From positions 682,001 to 746,000 of the forward strand of contig NZ_LLWP01000001.1 in NCBI RefSeq assembly GCF_001412215.1: a DNA stretch of 64,000 bases, in the 5' to 3' direction. Source of the DNA: Pedobacter sp. Hv1 (lineage in GTDB: Bacteria > Bacteroidota > Bacteroidia > Sphingobacteriales > Sphingobacteriaceae). Within the stretch, counting starts at the first letter, position 1, and every line of letters starts with the position of its first letter. The position numbers and the translations under genes were made by a program. The notes under the pieces were generated by a model. The model had not been told where the DNA came from and did not search any database. It worked only from the letters and a program-made list of their open reading frames with translations. Below are positions 18,259 through 27,470 of this stretch, piece after piece.

Positions 18259-18654
18259 TTAATGGGCTACATCGAGATATAAACTGGTGATAATCACACA
18301 CAATACGATTACACCAATAGTCACATACATGTAATCTCGCTCCAGTAGAAAACTGAAGATAGAAAAAACCACTCGGGCTATTGGGGTAAAGATGAGCAAC
18401 AGCACTCCAAATTGGATAATAGCCAACCCATCAAATGTTTTTAAACCGCGAAATATTTCAACAATTGAAGAAAACTTTGCTTCTTCTGGTTTGAAATTTC
18501 CAAAAGCAACTGTCTCTCCGCTTCGTTCTATTAAAAAGATTAACCCTCCAATTAAAACCACACCTGTAGAGATCAGCACACCAATACGCAACAAGGTACC
18601 CAAGATCACTTGCACATCCTTATCTCCTAAATAATGTTTAATCTCTTTACTCAT
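18259..18654 (-). CDS. DUF1634 domain membrane protein
   Basis: A 131-residue inner-membrane protein with three hydrophobic segments (about residues 22-43, 75-97 and 106-127). DUF1634 proteins are commonly encoded beside TSUP transporters and are thought to be accessory subunits. Its start overlaps the end of the TSUP gene by 4 bases, which supports translational coupling and a joint function. The biochemical role is not known. It belongs to the block that separates rplC from rpsJ. Confidence 0.75.
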   Translation of the reverse strand: MSKEIKHYLGDKDVQVILGTLLRIGVLISTGVVLIGGLIFLIERSGETVAFGNFKPEEAKFSSIVEIFRGLKTFDGLAIIQFGVLLLIFTPIARVVFSIFSFLLERDYMYVTIGVIVLCVIITSLYLDVAH

Positions 18655-19508
18655 GCTTGTCCTGTTAATCCTTTATATATCATCTGTAGTGCCAAAAAGG
18701 TAACTACAATAGCAAAAACAACCTTTAATTTATCTGTTTTGGTTCTGATTAAAATCTTGGCCCCTAGGGTAGCACCGGTAATTACACCAATAGTTACTGG
18801 CATGGCAATAGCCGGATCTATTTGGCCCTTATGCAGGTAAACCAATGCACTGGCCGCTGCTGTTACCCCGATCATGAAGTTACTGGTAGTGGTAGAGACC
18901 TTAAAAGGTATTTTCATGATGTTATCCATCCCGATTACTTTTAAAGCACCTGAACCGATCCCTAGCAGTCCGGATAGCGTACCTGCCACAAACATCATGG
19001 CAAAACCACCAACTACATGGTGCACCGCATATTGTTTGATACCACCTTCTGTTGGATAGCTGCCATTTAATTTGAAGTAATTGGCCAAAACACTTGTTTG
19101 CTCATTGTTAGAGTGATCTACTTTTTTCTTTAACATCATAAATGCCGAGAATAACAAAATCAGTCCAAAAATTACAATGATATAATCTGCTTTAATATAA
19201 GTGGCAATTACAACACCTACAATGGCGCTCATGGTGGTTGCTATTTCTAAAAACATACCAATTCTGACATTGGTAATCCCCTCTTTAACATAAGCTGCTG
19301 CAGAACCTGATGAGGTTGCAATTACAGATATAATAGAAGCTCCGATGGCATAATGGATATCAACACCCAAACCCAAGGTCAATAATGGAATAATGATTAC
19401 CCCACCACCCAAACCTGTTAAGGAGCCTACAAGGCCCGCCAGGAATGCACCAACCAATACAATAATGGTAAAAAGTAATACCGTCATGCCTGCAAATATA
19501 CCTGCCAT
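18651..19508 (-). CDS. TSUP (TauE/SafE) family anion transporter
   Basis: A 285-residue inner-membrane protein with about eight hydrophobic helices. It has the two related Gly-rich repeats of the family, 'GLVGSLTGLGGGVIIIPLL' near residue 26 and 'GTLSGLLGIGSGALKVIGMD' near residue 175. TSUP proteins export or import sulfite, sulfoacetate, taurine-derived or related anions; the substrate cannot be assigned. The start could also be the Met at residue 8, since both lead into the first helix. It forms a two-gene operon with the DUF1634 gene. Confidence 0.85.
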   Translation of the reverse strand: MAGIFAGMTVLLFTIIVLVGAFLAGLVGSLTGLGGGVIIIPLLTLGLGVDIHYAIGASIISVIATSSGSAAAYVKEGITNVRIGMFLEIATTMSAIVGVVIATYIKADYIIVIFGLILLFSAFMMLKKKVDHSNNEQTSVLANYFKLNGSYPTEGGIKQYAVHHVVGGFAMMFVAGTLSGLLGIGSGALKVIGMDNIMKIPFKVSTTTSNFMIGVTAAASALVYLHKGQIDPAIAMPVTIGVITGATLGAKILIRTKTDKLKVVFAIVVTFLALQMIYKGLTGQA

Positions 19509-19677
19509 ATTCGGCTTAATCTAAATATTTTTGATTTAAGTAAACTACAAAAAAGGTGTACTATATAGTGTTTAAGCTCCGATTTGAACCTTTATAAACT
19601 GATACAACAAGGTCGACAAACCATTGAAAGACAATTTTTTTTGATTATAATTGTTAAATTAATAACGAAAGATTGCG

Positions 19678-20370
19678 ATGAAACAAAAGCTACTCCTTAT
19701 TTCGAGCGTTTTAATTTTGAGTTTGTTTGCTCAGGATTTATGGGCACAAACTCCGGTAAAAGCAAATCAAACACCACCAAAAGTTCAACAATATCCTGCT
19801 AAAAAGAGAGCCTATATTCCTCGAACAATAGATACAGCAAAAAATACAGATCCTAGTTTAAAAGGGCAGTACTTATTTATGCTTTCGCGTTCTAAAACGA
19901 TAAATGGCTATAAGTTGATCAATCCTACTCGATTGGATGCAGTTTGGCAAAGCGTAACCGATACCCTACGCAAAGAACGTGTTGAACTGGCTAAGGCTAA
20001 AGCTAAGATCACAGAACAGAATAAATCTATAGGTGGTTTGCAAGGCGAAATTACTGGTAAAGAAGCTTCTTTGAGCGACACCAATGCCAAAATAAACGAA
20101 ATCAACTTTTTAGGTCTCTCCTTTACCAAGGGCACTTATAATATCATTGTTTGGTCTATTATTCTTGTATTGGCTCTCGCTTTATTTATCGTTATTGCCA
20201 GATCTGCCAAAAATATTTTGGAAGCCAAACACAGAACCCAGCTTTATGATGAAATTTCGTCAGAATACCAGGCTTACAAGGCCAAATCAAATGAGCAGCA
20301 ACGCAAATTGGCTAGAGAGCTGCAAGATGAACGGAATATTGTAGAAGAATTGAAAAATAAGAACAGATAA
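19678..20370 (+). CDS. Unknown exported protein: signal peptide, coiled coil, one membrane helix, coiled coil
   Basis: A 230-residue protein I cannot assign to a functional family. A signal peptide covers residues 1-23 (ending LWAQ). A Pro/Lys-rich stretch runs to about 48. A charged heptad-like region lies at about 95-140, a single strongly hydrophobic helix at about 154-174 (IIVWSIILVLALALFIVIA) and a second charged helix at 178-230. This suggests an inner-membrane protein with an extracytoplasmic domain and a cytoplasmic coiled coil. It stands alone on the plus strand with a good terminator. It might scaffold other proteins, but nothing in sequence proves it. Confidence 0.7.
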   Translation: MKQKLLLISSVLILSLFAQDLWAQTPVKANQTPPKVQQYPAKKRAYIPRTIDTAKNTDPSLKGQYLFMLSRSKTINGYKLINPTRLDAVWQSVTDTLRKERVELAKAKAKITEQNKSIGGLQGEITGKEASLSDTNAKINEINFLGLSFTKGTYNIIVWSIILVLALALFIVIARSAKNILEAKHRTQLYDEISSEYQAYKAKSNEQQRKLARELQDERNIVEELKNKNR

Positions 20371-20438
20371 GTTCTTAATCATATAATTGGATTGAGAACA
20401 ACATCTTCTTCAATCGACCATACTTTTTAACAGTAACA

Positions 20439-20467
20439 CCCCCAACCTAAAAGATTGGGGGTTTTTA
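20439..20467 (+). terminator. Intrinsic terminator after the coiled-coil membrane protein gene
   Basis: Stem cccccaa / ttggggg followed by TTTTTATTT on the plus strand. Confidence 0.85.
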
Positions 20468-20579
20468 TTTGTTTTAAGTTTTAAATTCTATTTTAAGACC
20501 AACAGCTAATTCAAACTCCACTCGCTTGCATCCTTAACAACAATGGCATATCCTCAAATTCAAATGAACACAAATAATT

Positions 20580-20610
20580 TTACGAATATTTCGTAACTTA
20601 ATTTTAAGTT
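20580..20610. promoter_or_regulatory. Two adjacent inverted repeats upstream of the Cys-rich peptide gene
   Basis: TTACGAA-TAT-TTCGTAA (20580-20596) overlaps by two bases with AACTTA-ATTT-TAAGTT (20595-20610). TATATTTA follows (20613-20620), a 7/8 match to the -7 box TAnnTTTG. The repeats would then cover the -33 and spacer region, as an operator would. The promoter itself lacks a clear TTG, so this is tentative. Confidence 0.45.
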
Positions 20611-20678
20611 AATATATTTACTATAAGGTGATTACAAAATGTTTTTCACTTTAAACAAACCTAACAAAACAACAAATT

Positions 20679-20975
20679 ATGAAAAAAACAAATGATGCTG
20701 GCTTACGCTTAAAAAAGGGTGAGCAGCTAGACAGGAAACAACTGAAACAGGTATTAGGTGGTGGACCAGGTGGGCCAGCTGGAGGTGGCTGTTTAGAATG
20801 TGTAGTAAATGGCAAGGTAAAAGAATCTACTTGGTATGAGGCCTGTGGATCGATGTCTGTAGATAGTTACTGCAAGGGCAAATATGGCTATGAGGCTGTT
20901 GGCTACTGCGCCCGTGAATGCAGCAAGTTAGGTGAACTTGACAATGGCGATGGTCCAGGCCCTATACAGCCATAA
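20679..20975 (+). CDS. Double-glycine leader, Cys-rich secreted peptide precursor (bacteriocin-like)
   Basis: A 98-residue precursor. Residues 1-28 form a typical double-glycine leader (LKKGEQLDRKQLKQVLGG) of the type cleaved by peptidase-containing ABC exporters. The predicted mature peptide of about 70 residues opens with a Gly/Pro-rich run. It has six Cys (38, 41, 56, 65, 77, 81), enough for three disulfides, and an acidic Gly/Pro tail. No exporter, immunity or modifying enzyme is found nearby, so maturation would depend on a system encoded elsewhere. It could be a bacteriocin, a signal peptide or an unmodified natural-product precursor. It is flanked by inverted repeats and a strong terminator. 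Confidence 0.72.
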   Translation: MKKTNDAGLRLKKGEQLDRKQLKQVLGGGPGGPAGGGCLECVVNGKVKESTWYEACGSMSVDSYCKGKYGYEAVGYCARECSKLGELDNGDGPGPIQP

Positions 20976-20999
20976 GGAACTAAAACAATCAATAAAATA

Positions 21000-21031
21000 A
21001 AAGAGCTCTTGATTTAAACCAAGAGCTCTTT
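21000..21031. terminator. Strong terminator after the Cys-rich peptide gene
   Basis: A perfect 12-bp stem (aaagagctcttg / caagagctcttt) with an 8-base loop, followed by a T-run on the plus strand. A-rich sequence on the other side could stop the converging minus-strand gene too. Confidence 0.88.
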
Positions 21032-21055
21032 TATTCAACTTTAATCTCTAACTCA

Positions 21056-21577
21056 CTACTTTTGTTTTACACTTAAATTAATTACGCCAAAAGGTGTAAT
21101 ACTACGGTTAACTTTAGGATTCTGGTGGTCTAGATATTCTATTTTTACAATATCACTTAATGTTAATTTCGCCAGCAAACGTTCCTTTTCATCGTTCAAT
21201 ATCAGTTTATTGCCAATTGAAATCGGCAGCCGAATATCTAATGGATATTGATAGTTTTTAATAAAATCTGATCTTGAATATAATACGCTATCTACTTGAT
21301 GTGCTATCTCGGGCACTTCAAGTGTAACGATCATGAGATGCTTATTCCCACTGAAACCAAGCTGCTTGGAGTCTTCTTTAGTCTTAATCTTAACACCCTC
21401 AAAGCCCTTTATTCGGTAATTGTTGTTGACAACTATACCATTTAAAATACGAACACAAGTAGTATCATTAACATTTATGCGACTACCTACATTTGAATTT
21501 AGCATTACATATTGGTCTTGCGAAAATAGATTTAAGCAACTAAAAATAAATAGAATTAGCAGACAAGTTCTTTTCAC
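21056..21577 (-). CDS. Unknown secreted protein
   Basis: A 173-residue protein with a signal peptide (residues 1-19, ending LFSQ) and no recognised domain. Motifs such as 'VRILNGIVVNNNYRIKGF' and 'LSDIVKIEYLDHQNPKVNRS' loosely recall the plug-like segments found in some Bacteroidota proteins related to TonB receptors, but that is only a resemblance. It is likely periplasmic or on the cell surface. It lies 61 bases downstream of the WG-repeat pair on the same strand, so it may be the third gene of that operon. Confidence 0.6.
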   Translation of the reverse strand: MKRTCLLILFIFSCLNLFSQDQYVMLNSNVGSRINVNDTTCVRILNGIVVNNNYRIKGFEGVKIKTKEDSKQLGFSGNKHLMIVTLEVPEIAHQVDSVLYSRSDFIKNYQYPLDIRLPISIGNKLILNDEKERLLAKLTLSDIVKIEYLDHQNPKVNRSITPFGVINLSVKQK

Positions 21578-21638
21578 ATCGTTCCTCTTAATATTTCAAG
21601 GTACCCATATTTTACCAAACAAGAAATAAGTAACGGTA

Positions 21639-22889
21639 TTAAAGTCCAGTTGCCTTTCCTAAAATCATCCTAAATATCCCCTTGCTATCAACATAACCCT
21701 TTACTTCATTATTATTTATAGTTGCTTCAGCATAAGCTAATTTGGAAACAGGATCAAAATCATTTAATAAATTAAAAATTGGAGGAATAATTACACTACC
21801 ATTTATATCAATCAAACCAACTTTAAAAATAGCTTTTGCACCAGAATACCCAAAAACCCTGATCATATTATCATTAATTCTATTTTCCCAGGACACTATT
21901 GTAACCCCATTTCGTTTTACAACGTCGTTTAGTATTTTTATTTTTCCAGTTTTGTCCATCAATGCCAGTAAATTTGGATCCTTCATTTTCCAAAATGCAT
22001 ATTGTCCAAAGAAAATTCCAACATTGGCATCATTTGATGGGGACCAACTCATTTCATAAGGATCATTTTCCTTCATTATTTTCATTACTATATTACCTAG
22101 TTTATCTATATACCCATAAATATAATCGGGCATATTTAATGGTTTTATTAGGCTTAAACCAGAGGAAAAGGGGTATGGCTGATTGCTAAACTGAAATGGA
22201 ATAACTGTTTCTCCATTCATATTGATGAAGCCCCACTTTTTGTTTCCCATTTCATCTTTTTTTGAAACTGCTGCAAGGCCTTCAGAAAAGTCCGTTATCT
22301 CCTCAAATACAGGTTTGATTATTTTCCCCATATAATTAATATAACCAAATAAGTACTTATCCTTATCTACTATACGTGACATCCCTAGGTGCCATTTAAA
22401 TGGGTCATCCCACTCGAATAGCTTTTTTCCCTGAGCATCATAATTATTAATCATTGTTTTTGTACCGTCTTTTTTTAGCACATAGGTTGTCCAGTTCCAT
22501 TCAGATTTATATTTCCATACAGTAGCGAAACCTTCATTTTGAAAGTTTACCCCTTTTCTATGTTCAATAGGAAAAACTAACACACCTTTGGTATTCACAA
22601 AACCATAATAGTCTTGATCTTTTTTTATTCTAATCATACCATTGAAATACCTTGGATAAGGTCCGTCGTTATTTGTATATTCAAATTTACCAAAGGGGAT
22701 CACGATTTTTCCTGTGCCATCAATTATTGCTGCCGAACCTTGTGTATTTACAACGGCCAATCCATCATGAAATGGATAAAGTTTAGTAAAATATAATATT
22801 TTAGCATCTTTTGCTACTGTTGGTTCAGTTTGCTGTGCATGAGCACCGAAAACCATTAACGAAATAATTAATGTGTAAAGCTTTTTCAT
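21639..22889 (-). CDS. WG-repeat containing secreted protein (copy 2)
   Basis: A 416-residue protein with a signal peptide (residues 1-18, ending AHAQ) and repeated WG-type units spread over the chain, for example 'YGFVNTKGVLVFP', 'FGYINYMGKIIKPVFEEITD' and 'WGFINMNGETVIPFQF'. WG repeats (KWG family) form beta-rich surface folds of unknown function. It starts 9 bases after the related gene at 22899-24245, so the pair probably arose by tandem duplication and is cotranscribed. Confidence 0.85.
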   Translation of the reverse strand: MKKLYTLIISLMVFGAHAQQTEPTVAKDAKILYFTKLYPFHDGLAVVNTQGSAAIIDGTGKIVIPFGKFEYTNNDGPYPRYFNGMIRIKKDQDYYGFVNTKGVLVFPIEHRKGVNFQNEGFATVWKYKSEWNWTTYVLKKDGTKTMINNYDAQGKKLFEWDDPFKWHLGMSRIVDKDKYLFGYINYMGKIIKPVFEEITDFSEGLAAVSKKDEMGNKKWGFINMNGETVIPFQFSNQPYPFSSGLSLIKPLNMPDYIYGYIDKLGNIVMKIMKENDPYEMSWSPSNDANVGIFFGQYAFWKMKDPNLLALMDKTGKIKILNDVVKRNGVTIVSWENRINDNMIRVFGYSGAKAIFKVGLIDINGSVIIPPIFNLLNDFDPVSKLAYAEATINNNEVKGYVDSKGIFRMILGKATGL

Positions 22890-22898
22890 GATTGAATT

Positions 22899-24245
22899 TT
22901 ACATTCCTGTTTTGTTCGTTTTTATAATTACAAATGCACCGGTTAAGTTGATATATCCTTCTTTACTTTCACTTCCATTATATATTGCGGCGTAAGCCAA
23001 GCCACTCTTTTTATCAAAATGCCCTAAGTAAGAATAAATTGGAGGCAGGATTACTGTGCCATCAGTGTTGATCATTCCAAGTTTTTCATTTTGATTAAAA
23101 ATAATGTGTTCATCTTTAATATAAGGACTTGAAAGACTTGGCTTATATTTGTTTTTCGACACAAAACCCTTCGATTCTAAAAAACTGCGAAAATCTGTTA
23201 CCTGCCCATTTCTAGAAACCATAGAAACTTTTAATGAAGACGATACCCAGAGCATAAAATTTCCTTGAAATGGATTATTTATCTCACGATATTGTTTTCT
23301 ATAATTTTCGTGCCCTTTACTGGCAGGATTCACTGCTGACAAAAAATTGAAGTCTGAATTAATTTTCCCCGTATTCTCATCAGAAATCTTAAATTGAACA
23401 GCACCAGTTTTGTCAATATATGCGTAGGTAAAATCAGACTTATCAACCGCTTTTATATAACATAAACCACTATGAAACCCCCCTGGTTTATTTCTATATT
23501 GAAATGGAATTACTACCTTTCCTGTTTTATCAATAAATCCCCATAGGATTTCTCCAGTAGCAGACCGCTGCGCAACTGGAGCTAAGCCTTCACTAAATGC
23601 ACCAGCATCAACATATTTTGCCAGAATTACAGGTTTCCCTAATCGATTTGCGAATCCATACATACTCTTTCCATTTGTATATTTCACCTCATATCCGACA
23701 AGACCTTCATTAAAATCAATTTCTGCGTTCATAAATCGGTAATAAAACCTTACAGGAGTGCCATTTATATGTTTATAAAGCGGAATGATCTTACCTAATG
23801 AAGATATGTTATTATCAAAATCTTCGTTCTTACTATTTATTTTACGATTGAAAGCATAGCCATCTGTATCAAAATCTGCATCCCAAATGAACATAAATGG
23901 AGTAATAACTTCCATTTTCGAGTTCATATATGCGTAATTTGAACCTCCTCTTTCTTTTACTAAGATAAAATTATTGGCAAATGGCTTTGTAAAATAATAT
24001 TTGTTAAAAGGAACTACAATCTCACCTTTACTATTTATCAATGCTGTTTCATTGTTATTAGTAATAATAGCAAAGCCCTCACTAAAATCATCAAATTTAT
24101 CTATTGCTAAGCGCTTAGCATCATGCTGAATAGTGCCCGGTTCTTGCGCATTTAGCTGTTGAGTAAAAAACAGAAATAAGCCAGAAATGAAAAAGTACAT
24201 CTGGCTAAAGTTAAAATATCTAATGTTTTTTCTAGTTTTAATCAT
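22899..24245 (-). CDS. WG-repeat containing secreted protein (copy 1)
   Basis: A 448-residue protein. The N-terminal hydrophobic segment (about residues 13-33, ending LNAQ) suggests export, with a short basic extension before it. WG units include 'YGFANRLGKPVILAKYVDAG', 'WGFIDKTGKVVIPFQYRNKP' and 'LGMINTDGTVILPPIYSYLG'. The same unit order is seen in the next gene, so the two are paralogues. It is separated from rpsJ upstream by a terminator and therefore needs its own promoter, which I could not place with confidence. Confidence 0.84.
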   Translation of the reverse strand: MIKTRKNIRYFNFSQMYFFISGLFLFFTQQLNAQEPGTIQHDAKRLAIDKFDDFSEGFAIITNNNETALINSKGEIVVPFNKYYFTKPFANNFILVKERGGSNYAYMNSKMEVITPFMFIWDADFDTDGYAFNRKINSKNEDFDNNISSLGKIIPLYKHINGTPVRFYYRFMNAEIDFNEGLVGYEVKYTNGKSMYGFANRLGKPVILAKYVDAGAFSEGLAPVAQRSATGEILWGFIDKTGKVVIPFQYRNKPGGFHSGLCYIKAVDKSDFTYAYIDKTGAVQFKISDENTGKINSDFNFLSAVNPASKGHENYRKQYREINNPFQGNFMLWVSSSLKVSMVSRNGQVTDFRSFLESKGFVSKNKYKPSLSSPYIKDEHIIFNQNEKLGMINTDGTVILPPIYSYLGHFDKKSGLAYAAIYNGSESKEGYINLTGAFVIIKTNKTGM

Positions 24246-24361
24246 TTAGGTAGGATTTAATGTGTAATTAATTGTGAGGTGATTAAAGGTATTTATTTAA
24301 ATAAATTTTTCCATTTCATTTATCAATTAATAACAAGTTCGATAAAAATTGCTTGTATAAC

Positions 24362-24395
24362 AAAAAAGCCCTTAGAAAATTCTAAGGGCTTTTTT
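24362..24395. terminator. Terminator after rpsJ
   Basis: Stem gcccttagaa / ttctaagggc with a 2-base loop, extended by A6/T6 on the sides. On the minus strand it ends the rpsL-rpsG-fusA-rpsJ transcript before the WG-repeat genes. The T-run on both strands makes it bidirectional. Confidence 0.88.
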
Positions 24396-24412
24396 ATTTG
24401 TTTATAAAATCA

Positions 24413-24718
24413 TTAAACTTTGATTTCTACTTCAACACCGCTAGGCAATTCAAGTTTCATCAATGCATCAACAGTTTTAGAGTTAGAGCTATAAATATCT
24501 AAAAGACGTTTATAAGCACACAATTGAAACTGCTCACGTGCTTTTTTGTTTACGTGTGGTGAACGCAAAACAGTGAAGATTTTCTTTTCTGTTGGCAACG
24601 GAATTGGTCCGCTAACTACTGCACCCGTAGGTTTAACAGTTTTAACGATTTTCTCAGCAGATTTATCTACCAAGTTGTAATCGTAAGATTTTAATTTAAT
24701 TCTAATTCTTTGGCTCAT
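24413..24718 (-). CDS. rpsJ: 30S ribosomal protein S10 (uS10)
   Basis: A 101-residue protein of the 30S head that also serves as NusE in antitermination. It begins [20 protein letters not shown] and has '[20 protein letters not shown]'. In most bacteria it heads the S10 operon directly before rplC. Here it is the last gene of the str operon and is followed by a terminator and a 6.3-kb block of unrelated genes. Confidence 0.97.
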   Translation of the reverse strand: MSQRIRIKLKSYDYNLVDKSAEKIVKTVKPTGAVVSGPIPLPTEKKIFTVLRSPHVNKKAREQFQLCAYKRLLDIYSSNSKTVDALMKLELPSGVEVEIKV

Positions 24719-24793
24719 GTTCTTTTTAATTATGACCGTTTGTTAGAGCTATTAATAACAAGGGTCTGTTTATTTTTAAGTAACTAGTATTGA

Positions 24794-24835
24794 GTATCAA
24801 GTAATAAGACCAAATTCCGTCTTGCTACTTGATAC
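24794..24835. other. Long intergenic hairpin between fusA and rpsJ
   Basis: A 17-bp inverted repeat with two adjacent mismatches (gtatcaagtaataagac against gtcttgctacttgatac) and an 8-base loop fills much of the 134-base gap. The words 'gtatcaagta' and 'cttgatact' recur around it. There is no U-tract on the minus strand next to the stem. Confidence 0.6.
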
Positions 24836-24852
24836 TTTTATCTTGATACTAA

Positions 24853-26967
24853 TTAGTCTTCAGACTTAACTTTACCTTTTGATTTCGCAATTACTTCGTC
24901 CTGTACGTTTTTAGGCGCTGCTTCATAATGGTCAAATTCCATTGTAGAAGTTGCACGTCCAGAAGTGATTGTACGTAACTGAGTTACATAACCAAACATT
25001 TCTGACAAAGGCACAGTTGCTTTAATTACTTGAGAACCATTACGTGTGTCCATACCTAAAAGTTGGCCACGACGACGGTTCATGTCACCGATTACATCAC
25101 CCATGTTTTCTTCAGGGGTTAAGATTTCGATTTTCATGATTGGCTCCATCAATGTAGGTTTACATTTTGGTAACGCTTCACGATAAGCCATTCTAGCTGC
25201 AAGCTCAAATGACAATGCATCTGAATCGACTGCGTGGAATGAACCATCAATTAAACGAACTTTCATGTCAGGTAGTGGATAACCAGCCAATACTCCATTC
25301 GCCATTGCCGAAGCAAAACCTTTCTCTACAGAAGGGATAAACTCACGAGGGATTGAACCACCGGTAATTTCGTTTACGAATTGTAAACCACCTTTTTCGA
25401 AATCAGAATCAATTGGAGAGATCACAACTTGGATATCCGCGAATTTACCACGACCACCAGATTGTTTTTTATACGTTTCGCGGTGTTGAGTTGAACCAAA
25501 GATAGCCTCTTTGTAAGCAACTTGTGGTGCACCTTGATTAACCTCTACTTTAAATTCGCGTCTTAAACGGTCAATTAAAATATCTAAGTGAAGCTCACCC
25601 ATACCAGAGATAACTGTTTGACCAGTTTCTTCGTCAGTTTGAACTCTAAACGTAGGATCTTCTTCAGCTAATTTACCTAAAGCCATACCTAATTTATCAA
25701 CGTCTGCTTGAGTTTTAGGCTCAATTGCTAAACCAATTACTGGCTCAGGGAAGTTCATTGATTCAAGGATGATTGGGTTTTTCTCTTCGCAAAGTGTATC
25801 TCCAGTTTTGATATCTTTAAAGCCTACTACCGCAGCAATATCACCAGCACCTACGTTAGGAATTGGGTTTTGCTTGTTAGCGTGCATTTGGAAGATACGA
25901 GAAATACGCTCTTTGTTCTCAGAACGAGTGTTATAAACGTATGAACCTGCTTCTAAGTTACCAGAATAAACACGGATGAAACATAAACGACCTACGAAAG
26001 GATCTGTTGCAATTTTAAAAGCTAAAGCTGCAAATGGCTCTTTTTCATCAGGTTTACGCAAAATTTCTTCACCAGTTTCTGGGTTAGTACCAGTTACACC
26101 TTCGCTATCCATAGGTGAAGGCAATAATTCCATCACATAATCAAGCATAGTTTGTACACCTTTGTTTTTGAAAGATGAACCACAAACCATAGGTACAATT
26201 TTAGCATCTAATACTGCTTGACGTAAAGCATCTAAAACTTCACGCTCAGTAATTGTTTCAGGAGCTTCGAAGAATTTCTCCATTAAGCTCTCATCATACT
26301 CAGCAACAGATTCTAATAATTTCTCTCTCCACTCAGCAACCTCATCTAACATATCTTCTGGGATAGGCACTTCGGTAAAGGTCATTCCTTTATCGTGCTC
26401 ATTCCAAACGATACCACGGTTGTTGATCAAATCAACCACACCTTTAAAAGTATCTTCAGAACCGATAGGTAATTGCAATGGAACTGCGTTACTACCTAAC
26501 ATATCTTTAACTTGTTTAACAACTTTTAAGAAGTCTGCTCCAGAACGGTCCATTTTGTTAACGAAACCGATACGTGCAACACTATAGTTGTTAGCTAAAC
26601 GCCAGTTGGTCTCAGATTGAGGCTCAACACCATCAACCGCCGAGAATAAAAATACCAAACCATCTAATACACGTAACGAACGGTTTACCTCTACGGTAAA
26701 ATCTACGTGTCCTGGTGTATCGATAATGTTGATATGATAATTCTGGTTTCTGTATTTCCAATTAACAGTTGTAGCAGCAGAAGTAATGGTAATACCACGC
26801 TCTTGCTCTTGTGCCATCCAGTCCATTGTTGCAGCACCTTCGTGCACCTCACCAATTTTGTGACTAACACCAGCATAATAAAGAATACGCTCTGTTGTTG
26901 TGGTTTTACCCGCATCAATGTGAGCAGCAATCCCGATATTTCTTGTAAATCTTAAATCTCTTGACAT
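24853..26967 (-). CDS. fusA: Elongation factor G
   Basis: A 704-residue translocation GTPase. Domain I has the P-loop '[15 protein letters not shown]', switch II 'DTPGHVDF' and the NKMD motif ('FVNKMDRSG'). The C-terminal domains IV and V include '[15 protein letters not shown]' and '[15 protein letters not shown]'. It lies in the order rpsL-rpsG-fusA-rpsJ. The typical length and intact GTPase motifs point to canonical EF-G rather than an EF-G2 or TetM-like paralogue. Confidence 0.98.
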   Translation of the reverse strand: MSRDLRFTRNIGIAAHIDAGKTTTTERILYYAGVSHKIGEVHEGAATMDWMAQEQERGITITSAATTVNWKYRNQNYHINIIDTPGHVDFTVEVNRSLRVLDGLVFLFSAVDGVEPQSETNWRLANNYSVARIGFVNKMDRSGADFLKVVKQVKDMLGSNAVPLQLPIGSEDTFKGVVDLINNRGIVWNEHDKGMTFTEVPIPEDMLDEVAEWREKLLESVAEYDESLMEKFFEAPETITEREVLDALRQAVLDAKIVPMVCGSSFKNKGVQTMLDYVMELLPSPMDSEGVTGTNPETGEEILRKPDEKEPFAALAFKIATDPFVGRLCFIRVYSGNLEAGSYVYNTRSENKERISRIFQMHANKQNPIPNVGAGDIAAVVGFKDIKTGDTLCEEKNPIILESMNFPEPVIGLAIEPKTQADVDKLGMALGKLAEEDPTFRVQTDEETGQTVISGMGELHLDILIDRLRREFKVEVNQGAPQVAYKEAIFGSTQHRETYKKQSGGRGKFADIQVVISPIDSDFEKGGLQFVNEITGGSIPREFIPSVEKGFASAMANGVLAGYPLPDMKVRLIDGSFHAVDSDALSFELAARMAYREALPKCKPTLMEPIMKIEILTPEENMGDVIGDMNRRRGQLLGMDTRNGSQVIKATVPLSEMFGYVTQLRTITSGRATSTMEFDHYEAAPKNVQDEVIAKSKGKVKSED

Positions 26968-26986
26968 TTTTATATGTTTGCTCTAA

Positions 26987-27454
26987 TTAGAAACGGAAAT
27001 GTGAGAACGCTTTGTTAGCCTCAGCCATTTTATGCGTATCTTCTTTCTTTTTAACTGCTGCACCTTCACCTTTAGCTGCTGAAACGATTTCACCTGCTAA
27101 TTTTTCTTTCATGGTTTTTTCACCACGTTTACGAGCGTAAGAAATTAACCATTTCATGCCTAAAGCAATTTTACGGTCTGGTCTTACCTCTGTTGGTACT
27201 TGAAAGTTTGCACCACCTACACGACGAGATTTAACCTCTACTGCAGGCATAATATTTGACAAAGCACGTTTAAATACTTCTAATCCGTTCTCACCAGCTT
27301 TTTTCTCAGCCAATTCAACTGCATCATAAAAAATAGAGTAAGCGATAGATTTTTTACCGTCAAACATCATATTGTTTACAAATCTGGTCACCTGAACATC
27401 GTTAAATTTAGGATCAGGAAGGATAATTCTCTTTTTTGGTTTTGATTTTCTCAT
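26987..27454 (-). CDS. rpsG: 30S ribosomal protein S7 (uS7), with strong Shine-Dalgarno
   Basis: A 155-residue primary 16S rRNA-binding protein of the 30S head. It begins [20 protein letters not shown] and has '[20 protein letters not shown]'. In E. coli S7 regulates the str operon from the rpsL-rpsG junction. The 16-base junction here has AGGAGG with an 8-base spacer to the ATG, a strong ribosome binding site that is rare in this phylum. Confidence 0.97.
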   Translation of the reverse strand: MRKSKPKKRIILPDPKFNDVQVTRFVNNMMFDGKKSIAYSIFYDAVELAEKKAGENGLEVFKRALSNIMPAVEVKSRRVGGANFQVPTEVRPDRKIALGMKWLISYARKRGEKTMKEKLAGEIVSAAKGEGAAVKKKEDTHKMAEANKAFSHFRF

Positions 27455-27462
27455 GTCTGTTT

Positions 27463-27468
27463 CCTCCT
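27463..27468 (-). promoter_or_regulatory. Strong Shine-Dalgarno of rpsG
   Basis: AGGAGG on the minus strand, 8 bases before the rpsG ATG, in the short rpsL-rpsG junction. Confidence 0.8.
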
Positions 27469-27470
27469 AA

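Larger units (their letters stand above)
20371..20678. other. 308-base intergenic region
   Basis: It holds the terminator of the upstream gene and the paired inverted repeats ahead of the Cys-rich peptide gene, both listed separately. No further gene was seen. Confidence 0.6.
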
